The notes beneath the pieces were generated by a model. That model searched no databases, was not told the DNA's origin, and saw only the letters and a program-made list of their open reading frames with translations. A DNA stretch of 64,000 nt, taken from NCBI GenBank assembly GCA_005408345.1, contig SEMN01000016.1, positions 1,488,001-1,552,000 on the forward strand, in the 5' to 3' direction. The stretch is from Macquaria australasica. Lineage: Eukaryota > Chordata > Actinopteri > Centrarchiformes > Percichthyidae. A program made the position numbers and the translations under genes. Positions within the stretch are counted from its first letter, which is position 1. Each line of letters starts with the position of its first letter. Of this stretch, positions 26,601-41,063 are shown one piece after another.

Positions 26601-29600
26601 ATTTATTAAGAGCTTTCTTCTGCCAAGCACAGAGAAAACAAAGACTAAACAGTGTTTCTGACCTTTACACAGCATCTTCAAGTGAAGTCCATCCCGTTCC
26701 CACGTGTTGCTTCATGCTTAAGCCCATATTTTGCAGATTAGGGATAAATACCTAATTTTGATTGTAGATTGATAATATACATATTTTTCACAACGTATGT
26801 GAAAAAAATAAAAATACAATAGAACAAATCATTAAAGCACGAAAAATACATTTGTGTAATCCAGGATGTGAATCTGGATTCTGAGTGAACATTATACTGT
26901 GCAGGCATTGTCGATGCCAGTGATGGGTCAGGGTCAACTTCAGTAATATACTGAGATTGACATTTGATTTCCAACACATTCAATTCAGAGTGATTTGCAT
27001 AATACACAAAAGACACTCAATAAAATGTAATATAATGTAACATTTAAAGAATCTCAGACAGTTGACAGTTTTAAGAGGTTTTGAGCAAAGCCTCATATGT
27101 TAATGTCAGTTCATGATTCATAATAGTGTGTCTAGGTCAGTTTTCTAGCAAATCAAAACACGAACATTAAGAACGTAAGTAGTTTTCTCTCTGCATGTGT
27201 TCGAAAGAATCACATCTTTAGGTCTTGTGGTGTAAAAATCTGTATCAGTTATCTCACCCCAGCCACACGAGAGCTGGTTCAGCTGAGGGAGGGTGTGTAT
27301 CCGAGACCTGTGCTGGTCTGTCCGGGTGGGTGTGAAATTGGGAAACGAGTAGCTTTAATGACAGGGACTCTTCTTGTCTTTTTGTAAGAGCATGACCTTT
27401 AAAGGACCTCTCCCCTAATTACGGCCTCATTTACAACCAACTAAAGACCCGGGATAATTCCACGGCGGCCATTAGGGCAGGCTTGATGACCACGACATGT
27501 ATTGTTTTTAATGATGGCAGGCATTAGCATTTAAGGCTATGCCGGATCCCCCTTTGTCCTTGTGTTACCTCATTGTTTGAGCAATTTCACCTCTAGCTTT
27601 ATTGTACCATTGCCTATATGCACTGCACTATCCTGTTTGGTAGTTTTCTTTTCTAAGGGAAAAAAGTTTATGTCAGGGAGAACTCAGTAATTGTAAAAAT
27701 ACAGTAAGTAAATCCACACCTTCTCTTTCATTTCAGGCAATTGCTAATGACAGTTTAGGTTTGCATGCCTCACTCTGCATTGTGAGTCAGTGTCTGTGAC
27801 ACCTCCAAGGTGTTTTACCTAAGGTGAGGAGTTTCCACCTCTCACCAACCTATATTTCATTGTAATTACTCTGTCTCTATTTTTGCAAAGCTTCAAAAGA
27901 CCTCCACATGATAAAGACAAGATGAGCCATTAGCGACTCTTTGATTATAGTGGTTGTGTTTGTTTAATTAAAGTGTGAATGTCAGACTGAATGGGTCATC
28001 TCTGAATTGTGGATGTTTTATAAGCTCGGGTGTAAGATATTCAACAGTCAGCCTTTACTTATTTAGAGTGGCTTGTCTATACATGCAGGGATAGATGACA
28101 TACAAAAGGCTGTTACACAACAGTCCCAGTGCTGTGTCTGTCATTTAGACCACTCAGTACTGCCTTTGATGCAACAATTCTTTCTTTTGTTTTCTTGAGT
28201 CATATAAAACCACCATCAAGTGTCAGCCAGGGTTTTTGACCAAATCCAATTTGGGCCAAACATCTAATACTGCTTATCAAACAACAGTTTTAAATAGTAA
28301 AGATGTGACCATGAAAAGTGCTTGTTTTATACTGATCCTGATACTGAAGATAAAGCTAGAAACACGGATGTACTAACCACTAGTTCTGAGTCAAATTACC
28401 AGACAAACAGCCCGAGTCCTGGAAATACATTTCTGTAAATCTACATGTCCCCTTTCTTTGATACAGACCTCCAGTGAAGGAAGACACTCAGTTCGTATCT
28501 CCGGTCTCAGTACCATTGACTTCCGAGCCGGGTTTTCTGGAAAGCCCACCCTGGACTTAAAAAAGACCTCCAGTAGGCCTGTTCAAGGTCAGTGAGGTCA
28601 ACCTTAACAAACTGTAAAAAAAAAAAAAAAAAAAAAGGACACCACAGCTGTAGTCTGTTTTCGTTTTCATCTGTTGTGTTCACTTACATCTTTTATCTTT
28701 GGGACAGCAAAGTATACAGTATATGTTATACCAACTTTCCAGGTATTCCCACCCACATCCTTCTGAACACCACCGGGCTTTCACCTCCTGCTCGGGCTGA
28801 CAGGCTAGAGCTCCTTTCAGTCACAGGCGGAGTGATCAAAACTTTGCCAATCCGCTACTACCCTGAGCGCCAGCCGTATGGCCTCTGGAACGTCACAGAG
28901 TTCATTCCACCCAACGAGGCCTTCTTCCTACGGGTGACAGGATATGACCTGGACGGTTTTCTGTTCCAGAGAGTCTCCAGCGTTTCCTTCTCCAGCATTA
29001 TACCTGGTCAGTGATGCAGGTTGTCACCCATATTTGAGATGAAGATGTGAGGGATTGCTTTGTAATTTGATTGATTAACTACCTGAGTGATTAACTTTGT
29101 TTGCTCCTTTATCACTCTTTTAGATGCCCCTAAGGTGCTGATGCCAGCCAAAACTCATGGTTACTATCTCCAGAGAGGGGCTATCAACTGCCAGGTAGAG
29201 AGTCTGATTCCCTTCACTCTGCGCTTCAGCAGGGATGGGAGGCGACTTGGGGTGGACCAACTCTTCAGGTGAGCAGGGCTGGTGAGGACTGTGTGTCCGT
29301 TCAGGGACTGTTATATAGCCCAGTATCACAGATCACCCTCTTTCCTTAGACCCTCGATTCAGATAAGGAAAAACTCTTCCAGGACAGAAGAGGAACTTAC
29401 CCTCTGTTGTTCCAAAAGTCCCAAAAGTCAGATATCAAGAGGAAAAAGGAAAAGACATACTGTTAAATGCATACCTCTGCCAAAACTTAGTAATTGTCAA
29501 TATATGCCAGTTCCATGTGATGTACTTTCACCATAAGGTCATTTTATCCATGTCCCATTTCCAACCTGTTTAAAGTCAGGAGATTAACACATTTTTATTT

Positions 29601-32600
29601 ATTTTTGTCCTAGCCACCTTTTAAGCATTTGAGAAGATTATTTCAGCAACATGTGGTTAGTCAGAACTGTATTTGTTCGGCAGTTTAATGGGTTTTTAGA
29701 TTTTGGAAAAACCTGCCATGCAATTGTGTTCAAACTGGAAATGAGCTCAACGGATGCACTTTGTTGTTGGATTGGGCCGATGAAGCGTTTGCCCACTCTT
29801 ATCTTAGCCGATAGACACAAAGTTTGATGATGATTTGATACTCGGTTCAGTCATTGCATGCTGAGAACACATACCAATTACCCCTTTTGCCGATGACTAA
29901 TGGTTCCACATTTCATGCAAATCTGTTGATACCTTCTGAGAGAGATCTTTCCAGCAGGCAGAAAGACAAACAGAATGGATCAATAACATGCTCTTTCCAA
30001 CTCTGTTGGAGGAGGTTGTGTTTCCATCTCTACACTCCTGTGTGACTTAATCCAATTGGATTTTCACCAGATCAAGGGATGCGTTAGTAGCAGATCAAAT
30101 GGATTCAGCCTTAATCTCAACAAATAGCGAAGATAAAGGTACTGAATGATCTTGCTTTTGATTCTAGTGAGTCCAACAATGCATCATGGGAGATAGCCCA
30201 GGTAACTCTGAAGGATGAGGACTACTATGAGTGTATTGCTGTCAGCAGCGCTGGGACAGGAAGAGCGCGCACATTCCTGGATGTATCAGGTAAGCACACA
30301 TATCAAGACTCATTCACCCTGTCACAGGTTGATTTGGTGATTTACTTGTAATAATTCCATTAAAATCATAATTGCTATCAGACACACAAAATGCAAAAGT
30401 CTTGCAATGCAAATTTAACACAAATGAACTAAAGCAATATGAAGTTGCAGAATATGAAACAAGTGATGTATTAAGACATTATTACAACATGTCAGAAAAA
30501 CTCGGTACATAGACAGCAGTGTTGACTTTTGTCAATGGACCATAATACTGTAGTTTATGTTAATTGTATGGTAAGTTACCCTCCATCACTACGTGTAATG
30601 AGGCAGGACTGTCAGACCATATCTGCTCTGTAAATCACTTGTCATATGGTCTCCTTTGAGAAAAAATGTAAATGTAACCTGCAAATGTCACATTGACCCA
30701 GTTATATGCTGGTGCCGTCCTTACTCTTCAGTACCACTAACATCACGCTGTCTGCCCATGACATGTAGGCTACAGCGCAAGTTTACTTTGTCTCTCCTTC
30801 CCTACGGTGTTACCCCGGCACTCTGGCACTTTTTCTTCCTTTTAATAAAAAAAAACCCCTACTAACAATACATGTAAAAACACGTTGACATTATTTTAGA
30901 CATCAAAAACTAAATCCAGACTAAATGTGATTTCAGTTGGACTTTAAAGTATCACTGTCCTGTATCATGTTTAGAAAATAACACTTAAAGAACACACACA
31001 TACTGTATAAAGACACAAAATACCTTGTGTGAAATGGTGCAGCAAGATGAAGTTTATGTCATGCTCAGTAGGTTTACACACAGTCTCATACACTTACACT
31101 ACTTATGGACATACGGTTGGAATCCAAGCGCCAGTGGATGTGGGTTGAATTTCATAGGGTTCAAGGTCTCTTGTTGTGGATCCCATGCAGAGAACCTGCA
31201 TGATGGCAGAATGCATGTAGTTTTATGGAAAATTTGACCCCAACATGATGTTGTAATCCGTGCCTCACAGCGATCATGTCGTGGGGTTTATGGTATGGTT
31301 CGTGTGCCTGATTTGTAAAGCAATGGACTGTAAATACAATGTAAGATGAGAAAACATATAAAGTTGTAAATAAGTTCCAGGCTGTGCACCAAGAAAAAAA
31401 CAGTATAGTGATAGTTTAGGTGGCTACACTGTGACGCAGGTGCACAATTTCAGTACAGCAGCAGAGCTTAAACACAAATACTCACTGGTCACCACAGTAA
31501 TAAATGCATAACAATTTATGATCTCACAGAGAAATTCATAATCTAAGTAATAAATTACTTGTATGATGATTTTGTGATAATCATGATGTCAAAACTTTGA
31601 ACACAGACAAAACCAGTGGGATCATGTAATGATTTATGTCTCACCACTGGCCAAAACAAAAATTAATTTTTGCCTATTACAAAATCCTCTGTAGTGCATT
31701 TATTTTTCAATCAGAACCCTTTCTATTATGAGACACCAGAGCTTACACCACATGAGTCCCAATGCAGCCAGTACAAATTTTGCTTTCCAAAAAACTTCCT
31801 GCTTTGTGAAATTCACTGGAGCCTCATCAACATGATGAATGCCAAGCAGAAAGGAGGAAGATGGAGTGCAGAGAAAAAGAGAGTGAGAGGTAGTTGAAAG
31901 ACGCTTTGTTAAACAGAAGAAGGAGAGAGGGAGCCAGGCAGGGATCTGTGTAATGTATGAGTGTAACTCATTACAGTAAGCTACTATGTTCACAGTCCAA
32001 AGGTGCGGTGGGGACTTTGTTTGTCCAACTTTTACCTCTTATGACGTCTCTAAAATTAGGTGAAATTAATCCTCCTCACCCTCAACTCCAACCTTTGTTA
32101 CTTGGCCAGTCATATTCTTAACAGGATGGCAGGCATTTTACACTTGTACACACAGAAACACACACATAATACCCACTCAGCTGCCAAATTTATGTCATCC
32201 TAATCCCAAGGATCTGTGCTAAAATCCCCAGCATCCTCCTTCTATCAGAGCCAAAGCCTCTGCTACCTCTCCTCGCCCTCATCTTCTCTTTCTCTCCCTT
32301 TTTCCCCCTCCCTTCCCCTTTTCTCTGCTTAGCTCTGGCTCACCCCTGAAAAAAAAAAGATTGACGACACACTGAGGCTCAAGGGATGAATGTTTTCAAC
32401 ATGGTGACGAGAGAAAACTGCTTATTTAAACTGCTGATGCAGATGATGGAGGTTCCTCCCAGGCGACAGCTACATACATACAGTCTCTAAAGTGAACAAT
32501 AACATTTTATTTCATCTTTTTTTTGTTTTTTTTGTTAAAGGGGTACTACAGCAATTTAGTATTGCACTATCATAAGGTTGGTCGATTTATGAGAGACAGA

Positions 32601-35600
32601 TTAAATAAAGAATGGTCAAAATCGAAGCATCAGGCAGAGATATCACTGTTAGCTCCTACTATGGGTCCAGCTCCAAAATCACTGGATTCTACATTTCCCA
32701 TAATGCAGCGGGACAGCATCTTTCGGCCTGGTAAACACGAACGTCTTTCAAACTCAATCACAATCTCCAGTTTGTAACACAGGGTTTCTGTTATAAACAT
32801 GTAGTCTCCAAGCCGAATCCGAAATAACCTTGATGACAATATGCGAGATTCACCTACTATAGAAAAGTTAATCATTTTAGGTGAGTTTTAGTGTCCCATG
32901 GTCTAAAGCAACGGTTCCCAACCTTTCTGGCTTTTGACCCTTTAAAGTGAAGCATTGTCTACTTGTGACCACTTGTCACAAGTTAAACATGTCCATGAAT
33001 TGTGAGCAATTCAACCAAAGATTGAAGTTCCCTTCTCAGATAGTTTAATTTGAATAGGTTTAGACTGAAGAGGTAAAACCATTCAGGACTTTACAATGAA
33101 AGAGAAGGTAAGAAAGAAAAGTTAAACATAATTTGTGTAGCAAAAATGTATTTTTCTCCCCCCATCATCTGTTCTAAAGTGGTCTAAATGAGAGGCCACC
33201 TAAAAATCAGTATGGTCTGCTTTATTGTTCCCCTTGACTGGAAAATACTATATGTCTCTACATACGTAAGTGTCAGCAAAAAAGGAACCAGTTGCTTTGA
33301 ATTCCTGTTTAGCTTTCTTTATGATGTAAAGTTCCTGGCAGCTGCCAACAACATTATGCCCTCATCCTGCAGAGCCGCCTCCAGCCATCACAGTCGAGGG
33401 TAATGTAACCGTGTCTCCTGGCTCCCGTGCTGTCCTCACCTGCCACGTCATCAGCACAGTCAACTTCAACCTCACCTGGCTGAGAGGAGGTCACGATGCC
33501 CATCTGGACCCACGGGTGGACGTCTTGACCAACCTCTCGCTTCAGGTGTCCGCTGTGACCCCAGATCACTCGGGCTGGTACGAATGCATCGCTATAAATG
33601 AAGGCGGAGTGACGGCTGAGCGAATCTACCTCACTGTGCAAGGTGAGGAGTGTGTGTTGGTGGTGTCTGTGTGTGCGCTTGCATGTGTTTGTGAGACTTT
33701 GTTTTTGGTATGTGTGAATGTTTCTTCTGTGTGATTTACACCATGGCGGAAACAGGACTCTTGGCAAACACAACCTCCTTCCCAAATACATGATCGTCTC
33801 CCAAGTGCCCCCGCCCTTCTTCCCTCCCCAGCTCCCTATAATTCACCCTAATGCTTTATGGGACGTGTGAAAATTATTTATGTCTGGCTCTCAGGCAGCA
33901 TTAAAGTAGAGTTTTCCATCTCCGGACAGCACTCATAGTCCTGTTCCTAACACTTCACTGACACTGAATCAGGAACACTTTGTTGTACAGATGGAGGAGA
34001 GTATCGCTGGCTATCTGGCTGGCACCCCAGAGCATCGGCCCGCGACTGGCCAGAAAATGGCGATGTCATACAACCATTAAAACCTGTCATTAGCTGATGA
34101 TTTCAGCAAGAACCCATTGAGGAGAATCCAGGAGGTATAGAGAGCTGAGAGACAAGTGAGAGTAGCAAAGAATTTAGTTTTACATAATCCAATCCCTCCA
34201 GATGAACATCCAGTATTTACTCTGTTATACAAACGTCAGTCCCAGAAGAAGTTAATTCAAAGGCCATATGCTGCTTACTGTAGCCTAAATTCCTTCTTGC
34301 ATGTGTCCTGCCAGGTCTTGATGCTTTGAAGCAAAAATCATTCTATTTTTTCTCTTTTGAAATGAAAAAGAAATTGTTCCACTTCACCTTAAGCTGACTT
34401 TTTTTCTTGACCTAAATTTTAATTTTTGAAAAGTTCACTGTGTTTTTATTTAACTTGGAGCGAAGAGTTGTCTCTGCAAGGTAAACCTCAGTGACACAGT
34501 TTGAAAAGCTCCAGGTTTAATACCAGTGCTGCAGACAGTTTTGGAGGGGAACTCTGTCATTTGGCTCATCTCACTGAGTGATAAGTTGCACAGTTGGCCC
34601 TAAAACATTATCCCTGGTTTAACTTTTAACTTTTTCTCTTTTACATCATCTCCACCTGTATGTCATTTTTCACATCATCCTGTCACAACTTTCTTATTCT
34701 TTTCTTTAACCAATTTCTTACTGCTTCTTCTTTTTCTTTTTCTTTGCTTCATCTCTTTCTCTCTCTAAAACAGCTGTCAATAAGCCCTGGGGGTTTCCTA
34801 ATTACCCCCTGGTCAGTCCCATCCTACTTATTAGTCTCACTTTGAAGTGAGTCAAGTCTGCTGACATCTTACAACACTTGGACGGAGAACACAGTGGAGC
34901 TGAGTGCATGTCCACACTAAGGCAACTAAATTTGACAATGCATCTTTTCTCCATTTTGGACTTAATCCACACTAATCACTAATTTTAAATGTCAATATAT
35001 CGGACAATATAGGTGTTGTCATTAAGCTGTATTTGTGTGTATTTTGTCAGACAACTTTGCCGTAATAAAATAGTGCTAACAACAACCAAATCCATTTTCT
35101 GCTTGGTCAGTAGTCGGAGAACAGAAATAGAGAAATATGTAAATTAGAACAGCAAAATTGTGAGGTTTTATGTTTGAGAAAAGGAGGGGACAGAAAGAGG
35201 GTTGTACCAGCTGTAACTTAGCACTCTTTACCAAATGTTGGATGTGATGCACAGTTTTGTTGGTTGCCAACCGAAATAGTAGACGTACAGATTTGTAGTC
35301 GTTTTCCTGCTGTTGCTGCACTGTGGAAGGAAATCTTTAGGAAAACAACCTGAGCCAGCTTAATGTGGATGTAGTTTGATAAAGGAATGAAGCAAGAGCG
35401 GATGAGGGGGAAAAGTCAGAGAAAAGGGTAGGTTGAGATAGGAGGAGGATGGATTGTCAGTGGGAGTGAATGCAGATCAGCGAGGGAGGAAGAAAGAAGG
35501 AAAGATGGAGCAGGTGATGAAGGGAGTGCTAAAGACACATTTAGGCTGCTGCTGAGTCAGGGCAAAAGAATGCTTCTTCCCTCTCAGGAACCTCCTTGTT

Positions 35601-38600
35601 CCTGATCTCAGAGGTGTCCCTGCCCCCCCTCGGAGCAGGGTGACCTTGTGAGTTGGAAGAAGCAAGTGAGGAGAGAGCCTGGCTTGGCTGTAAACACAGA
35701 AAGGGGCCCTACAGTTTATCTTTTATCTGGCCCTGCTAAGATTGAGATCAATACAGTGGCAAGCTGAGGTATGTCAATTTGTTTCAAGTCAAGGTTATAA
35801 TATATCAGACATATTACTTGTAAATTTATTGTCAGCACCTGGTAAATGCGCTGTATTTCTTTCTAAACGTGGTATCACTGATGATTGAAGTTGAAGCATC
35901 AGTACAAAAATCTATACATTCCTTCACACCTATCTTATTTCTGTGTGTCTATTCAACCTTTTGAACTTGTGACTACTGGCCTTCCATCACCCCAGTGCTT
36001 ACCCTCAGCCAACCCAAAGACACTGTCATATTTTGGTTTATATGCAAGGAATAACAAGTTTTCCTTACTGTTGTCGTCTCAAAATAAATCCCTCTCTGGC
36101 ATCTTAAGTAGAAACAAATTGAAATGTTGTTTTGGAAGTGTTCAAACTCTCTTTTGTGACAGCTAGTTCTCACACTGTATTTCTTCATGTTGGAAAAGTC
36201 AGAGACTCTGGAGATGATTCTAGCAGTGGGAATAGAATAGAGAAAACACGCCCTTGAAGGGTTGAGTTACACATCGTGAATCAATTGGAAAATCTTTTCA
36301 GATTCCACAGCTTCTCCGGGTCTGGATTCAATATTCCTCCCTGTTTTACCAATAAAGAGGAAATGATGGTGAAAGATATGCTGTGAAACATTATTAGTTG
36401 TAGTAACAGCCATCACTCTTCCTGCTACAGTGACAATAAAAGTTTATGTTCTGTCACATCTTGTGGCTCAGCCTAAATGTATTTAGGGTTATGGAAGAAG
36501 TTCTTGACTCGCATGTGAAGCTCCAAAACATCAACAACATCACTTCAGGTGCCCTAAAATGTATCAAAATTTTTATTTGACATTTCTTAAAGCCAAATAC
36601 ACTCATATCCTAAATGATAATAAATGTAACTTTGATTTCACTTTCTGACTGAATTCGACGGAATATTGATTAATTTATTGATTTGGCGAATTTGTAATTT
36701 TGAATCACTTCTATTTTCCTCTAGAGGTGCCCAGGGTTTCGGTAAAGCCTCAGAATCAAACCTTTCAAACAGGAGATGAAGTGAGGATCAGATGCTCATC
36801 CAGCGGCTACCCTCCACCCCGTCTGGTCTGGACCCACAATGACATGTTCATCATGGCATCCAGCAGGTGAATTCATCTCATCTCACATGAAGAGATTTGG
36901 GGATTTGTTTTGTATTTGTATTTTGTAATTTTACAGTTTGGACATTTGACAGATACTGAATTTTGTATCTTTCATGTGCAGACACAGGATGACTCCTGAT
37001 GGCACACTGGTTATAAGGAACATGGAGAAAAAGGATGGAGGAGTGTATGGCTGCCTGGCCAGCAACCAGGCTGGGACAGACACAATGACCTCCATCCTCA
37101 CTTACATTGGTGAGTGCCATCATGCATCCATCCATCCATCCATCCATTAGGTATACCCACTTATCCTTTAGAGGTTTGGGGGTGCTGGAGCCAATCCCAG
37201 CTGACATTGGGCGAGAGGTCGCCAGTCAATCACAGGGCTGACACACACAGACAACCATTCACCACTCACATTCACACCTACTGACATTATATATTTTTTG
37301 AGTCGCCAATTAACCTAACCTGCTCTTTGGAGTGTGGGAGGAAACCCACAGGGAGAACATGCAAACATGCAGGATCGAACCCAGAACCTTCTTGCTGCGA
37401 GGCCACCCCAGAGCACATGCAGTCAAATGGAAATAAATAAAACATACATTTACAAAATGCACATCCATACAGTATGTACTGCATTTATGTTTGCTCTCTC
37501 TATCATCTGCCTGTTGTTCAACAATTCTCCTTCCCTAGAATCTCCTGTGGTGACAGTGGCCTTGAGTGATATTCTCATTGGCATTGGAGAAACCACAGTG
37601 ATGGCCTGTTCTGCGTCTGGGACCCCACAGCCCGAGATCTGGTGGTACAAAGGTAACACCTTAGAAGCAGAAGGAAGTACAACAAAACACAACATCTGCA
37701 CATTCTGGAGGAAAACAAACAAACAAAAACCATGGAAGAATATTAAAAGCTCAGTGTGGAGCTAAAATAACTAATTACAGAAACATTTATTGCATTGAAT
37801 GATTGAGTAGTTTTTAGTTTTTCCCGCTATTTGCTCACGCTACCCAAATATTACTTTTTTTTTTAAAGAACCAAGCTGACCTCGCTCCACTGTTGCATTT
37901 ATTCTAATTGCTAGGTGATGTCCAGCTGCATTCATCATCCCTCTTGGACGTGGACATGTTAGGAGGTACACTGACAATCAAGGAGACCCAGGATGTCGAT
38001 GCTGGAGATTACACCTGTGTAGCTGTCAATGCTGCTGGCACCTCGTCAGGAAAGATCTCTCTCGATGTAGGAGGTGAGAGTGGCACCAAGTTTAGTTAAC
38101 CTTGTAAAATCACTCCTCAGTGTAATGAACCCGGATTAAGATCAGACTGCAACATTATTCAGTTTGAAAGGAGTTTGGTAGTCATTGCTTGTTTCTTGTG
38201 TTGCAAGGTTGCAACAGGTAGCTGTTTCATGATATGAATCTTAGACTCCTATCCCACCAGGATGACCTGAGACTGGGGTCTCTGTCCATATTCCAAGCTA
38301 AAGAAAGTGTCATTAGAATATCTGTACCTCCACACATACTTAACACCAAGCACACACTTAAGTGAGCTGAACTGAGTGTGATATGTCTCTGTGGCAAGGA
38401 GAAAGATAGGAACAAAGAGTAAATCTAGGCAACATTTTATTTGCAGCCTTAAACCCCAAACCATCAATGAATTGGCTGTTGTGGCTCACAGTGTATACTA
38501 GTGTGTGATGTCTGTGTAAAGGCTGCTTTAGTGGTGAACGATGCCTTTGCCAGACCAAGGACAAAATGTGTCTGGTTTACACCTAAACAAGGTTACACAG

Positions 38601-40988
38601 GGGTGTGTCAGTATCCATGTACGATTAACTGTGCAAGATCGACTTTTGCACATGCTCAAAATGTAAAAATGACTGACATGTATAACACAGAACAGAGGTC
38701 TGTAAATCTGTTGTGAATACTGCGTTTGCATATTTCTGCTGCTGTGCAAACACACACTTTTAGTCTTTAATTTACACCCAAAATGTTCAATATTAAATAA
38801 ATAAAAAAAGACATTAATGAAATAAATAATGTAAATTGTGTAAAAAATATAAATGAACCAACAATTTATGAAATAACTGAAGACATTATTAAAACTCAAC
38901 TAATTATTACAAAATGTTATTTTGTCATTCATTTTTATAATAACAGAATTTTATTGGATATAAATTATTTTATTTTAAAATGCCCTTTTTTCAAGTCTTT
39001 TTATTTTATTATGGTATTTCTTCCTGATAGCACATTTTATGTCAAATTTTATTTTATTATGACACTTCTCATAATAACACTTTTTATTTCATACAACAAT
39101 GTCAATGTTATTCTGAATAAACCAACTAGAGGATTCTGCACACAGACACAGTAACTAAACTTCTGTAGCTATTAATCCTTAGATTAACAAGGCTGTTCAT
39201 GCTATCTAGCTAGCTAATTCTGGTAGCAGTTGTTGAGCATGCTAGCTTAAGAGGCAGGGGACATGTGATTGGTTAAAAGGTGAGAGGGTGGGGACTACAC
39301 CACTGTCATGAAAAGTTACACAAATATAATTTATATATATATATATTACAATTTATTAATGTGATTATTTATTTCATAATTATTTATATTTAATATTGAA
39401 CACTTTGGAGCTCCATATACGCACACATCAATACATCTGGTTCTAAAATCAGTAGTGAACAACCCGAGCTTGCATGATGGACTTGAGATTGATGGATTGA
39501 GGCTTGACTTGGCTTGATTGAGAGTAGAATGCAATACAGATGGATGGGTATCTCCTAAACGTTTTGACCTTTGCCATCTTCAACCTTGATCACCCAGCCG
39601 CACCTAAGTTCACCCGAGAGCCATCAGATGTGGCGTCGGACATCGGCTCCAATGTGACCCTGCCATGCCTCGTCCAAGGTTACCCCAAACCACAGGTCAC
39701 CTGGAGGAGAGAGGGTGGACTTCCCCTTTCCAACAGGCCCCGCGCACATGGCACTATTACACAGAGCAGGGGCGGTCTACATATCACCAGTGAGTTTTTT
39801 TAATGGGATTTGTGCATACACATTACACATGTAAATGTTCTAGGTTTTTACGCCTAAAAATCCTTTTTACTCTCAGATCTGTGGGTGGAGGATGAGGCGG
39901 TATATGTCTGTGAGGCTCACAATCACTTTGGCAGGATCCAAGCCCAGGCCAGAATCACTGTGACTGGACTGGGTAAGTGCACCATTTGAAAAGTCTTGCC
40001 TCTCTGATTCTCCGTCCATTTCTTTCTGTCTCTCCCTCTAAGATCAAAAAGTACTGTCTCCTAATCTTCAGATGAATGCTAGTATTCACAGTGCAGTTAT
40101 TTCAGAAAGGCAGCAGGCATTGTCATTTTTTATTTGCATCTGGGCTCTGAGTGATTTATGATTGATCGTTTCATTAAGTTAATAATCCCCAAGGGGAAAT
40201 TGATAATAATTTGAATGCAGTAGGTTTAGTGGGAAGTGAAGGAATACAGGAGTTTAGCTGAACTGAAAATAGCCCTGTCTGCCTTGAAATTATTTTACAC
40301 TTCAAAGACATAGCCCTGTGGAACACAAGAAGTCACACATGCTTACATTACTTTTTGCTGAATATGCATTTTTCTGAGTATGTCTAATCAAAGATCACAT
40401 CTACTTTCCATGTCCAGTACATTTTCTTAAACAACATACAGTACCTTTGAGTACCTACATCTGTCTGTAAGTCTTTGTGGATGTGTGTGTGTTCCTGTTT
40501 CAGTCTTTACATGTGAGTGTGAGTTCATTAGCACATTTCAGTGGGTGTGTTTGAACACATGTGCCTTGTTAACCACTGTTTCTGCTTCACCGTTTTCTCT
40601 ACAGTGGAAACACACTGAGCTCTTATATGTGAGCCAAAGGTTAGAAAGACCACAGACCCACCCAGATGACATATATTACTGCCCCACTGCCCCATTCCCC
40701 TACTGACAACATTGTCTCATGAGACGCATACACCCAGTGCAGAAGCACATGTAAAGTAGCTTCTTTGGACAATGGTGGAAGTAGAGAGCAATGAATTTGG
40801 CGTATCGATGGCATGTATGTGTATGTGCATGTGTGTTTGTGAGGGTGTGTGAGGTTGTATTCCCAAGCCAGTGCCAGTCAGTGTGGTTGACGACACCCTT
40901 TTGTCTATCACAGCCCCCACAGATGACATCAGCGTTGTCCGTGTGACCACAGCCAAACCATTTAGACAAATGTGATGTCACATGTCAT

Positions 40989-41063
<75 letters not shown>

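Larger units (their letters stand above)
30290..33372 (+). other. hmcn1: hmcn1 intron 10
   Basis: A 3.1-kb intron. The first 2.2 kb is AT-rich without recognised features; the last 0.85 kb is mostly repeats (32535-33195). Confidence 0.5.

Noticed and set aside
33354..33791. 145-codon minus-strand frame over exon 11
   Set aside because: Shadow of the coding exon; the sense frame has the Ig fingerprint and splice sites.
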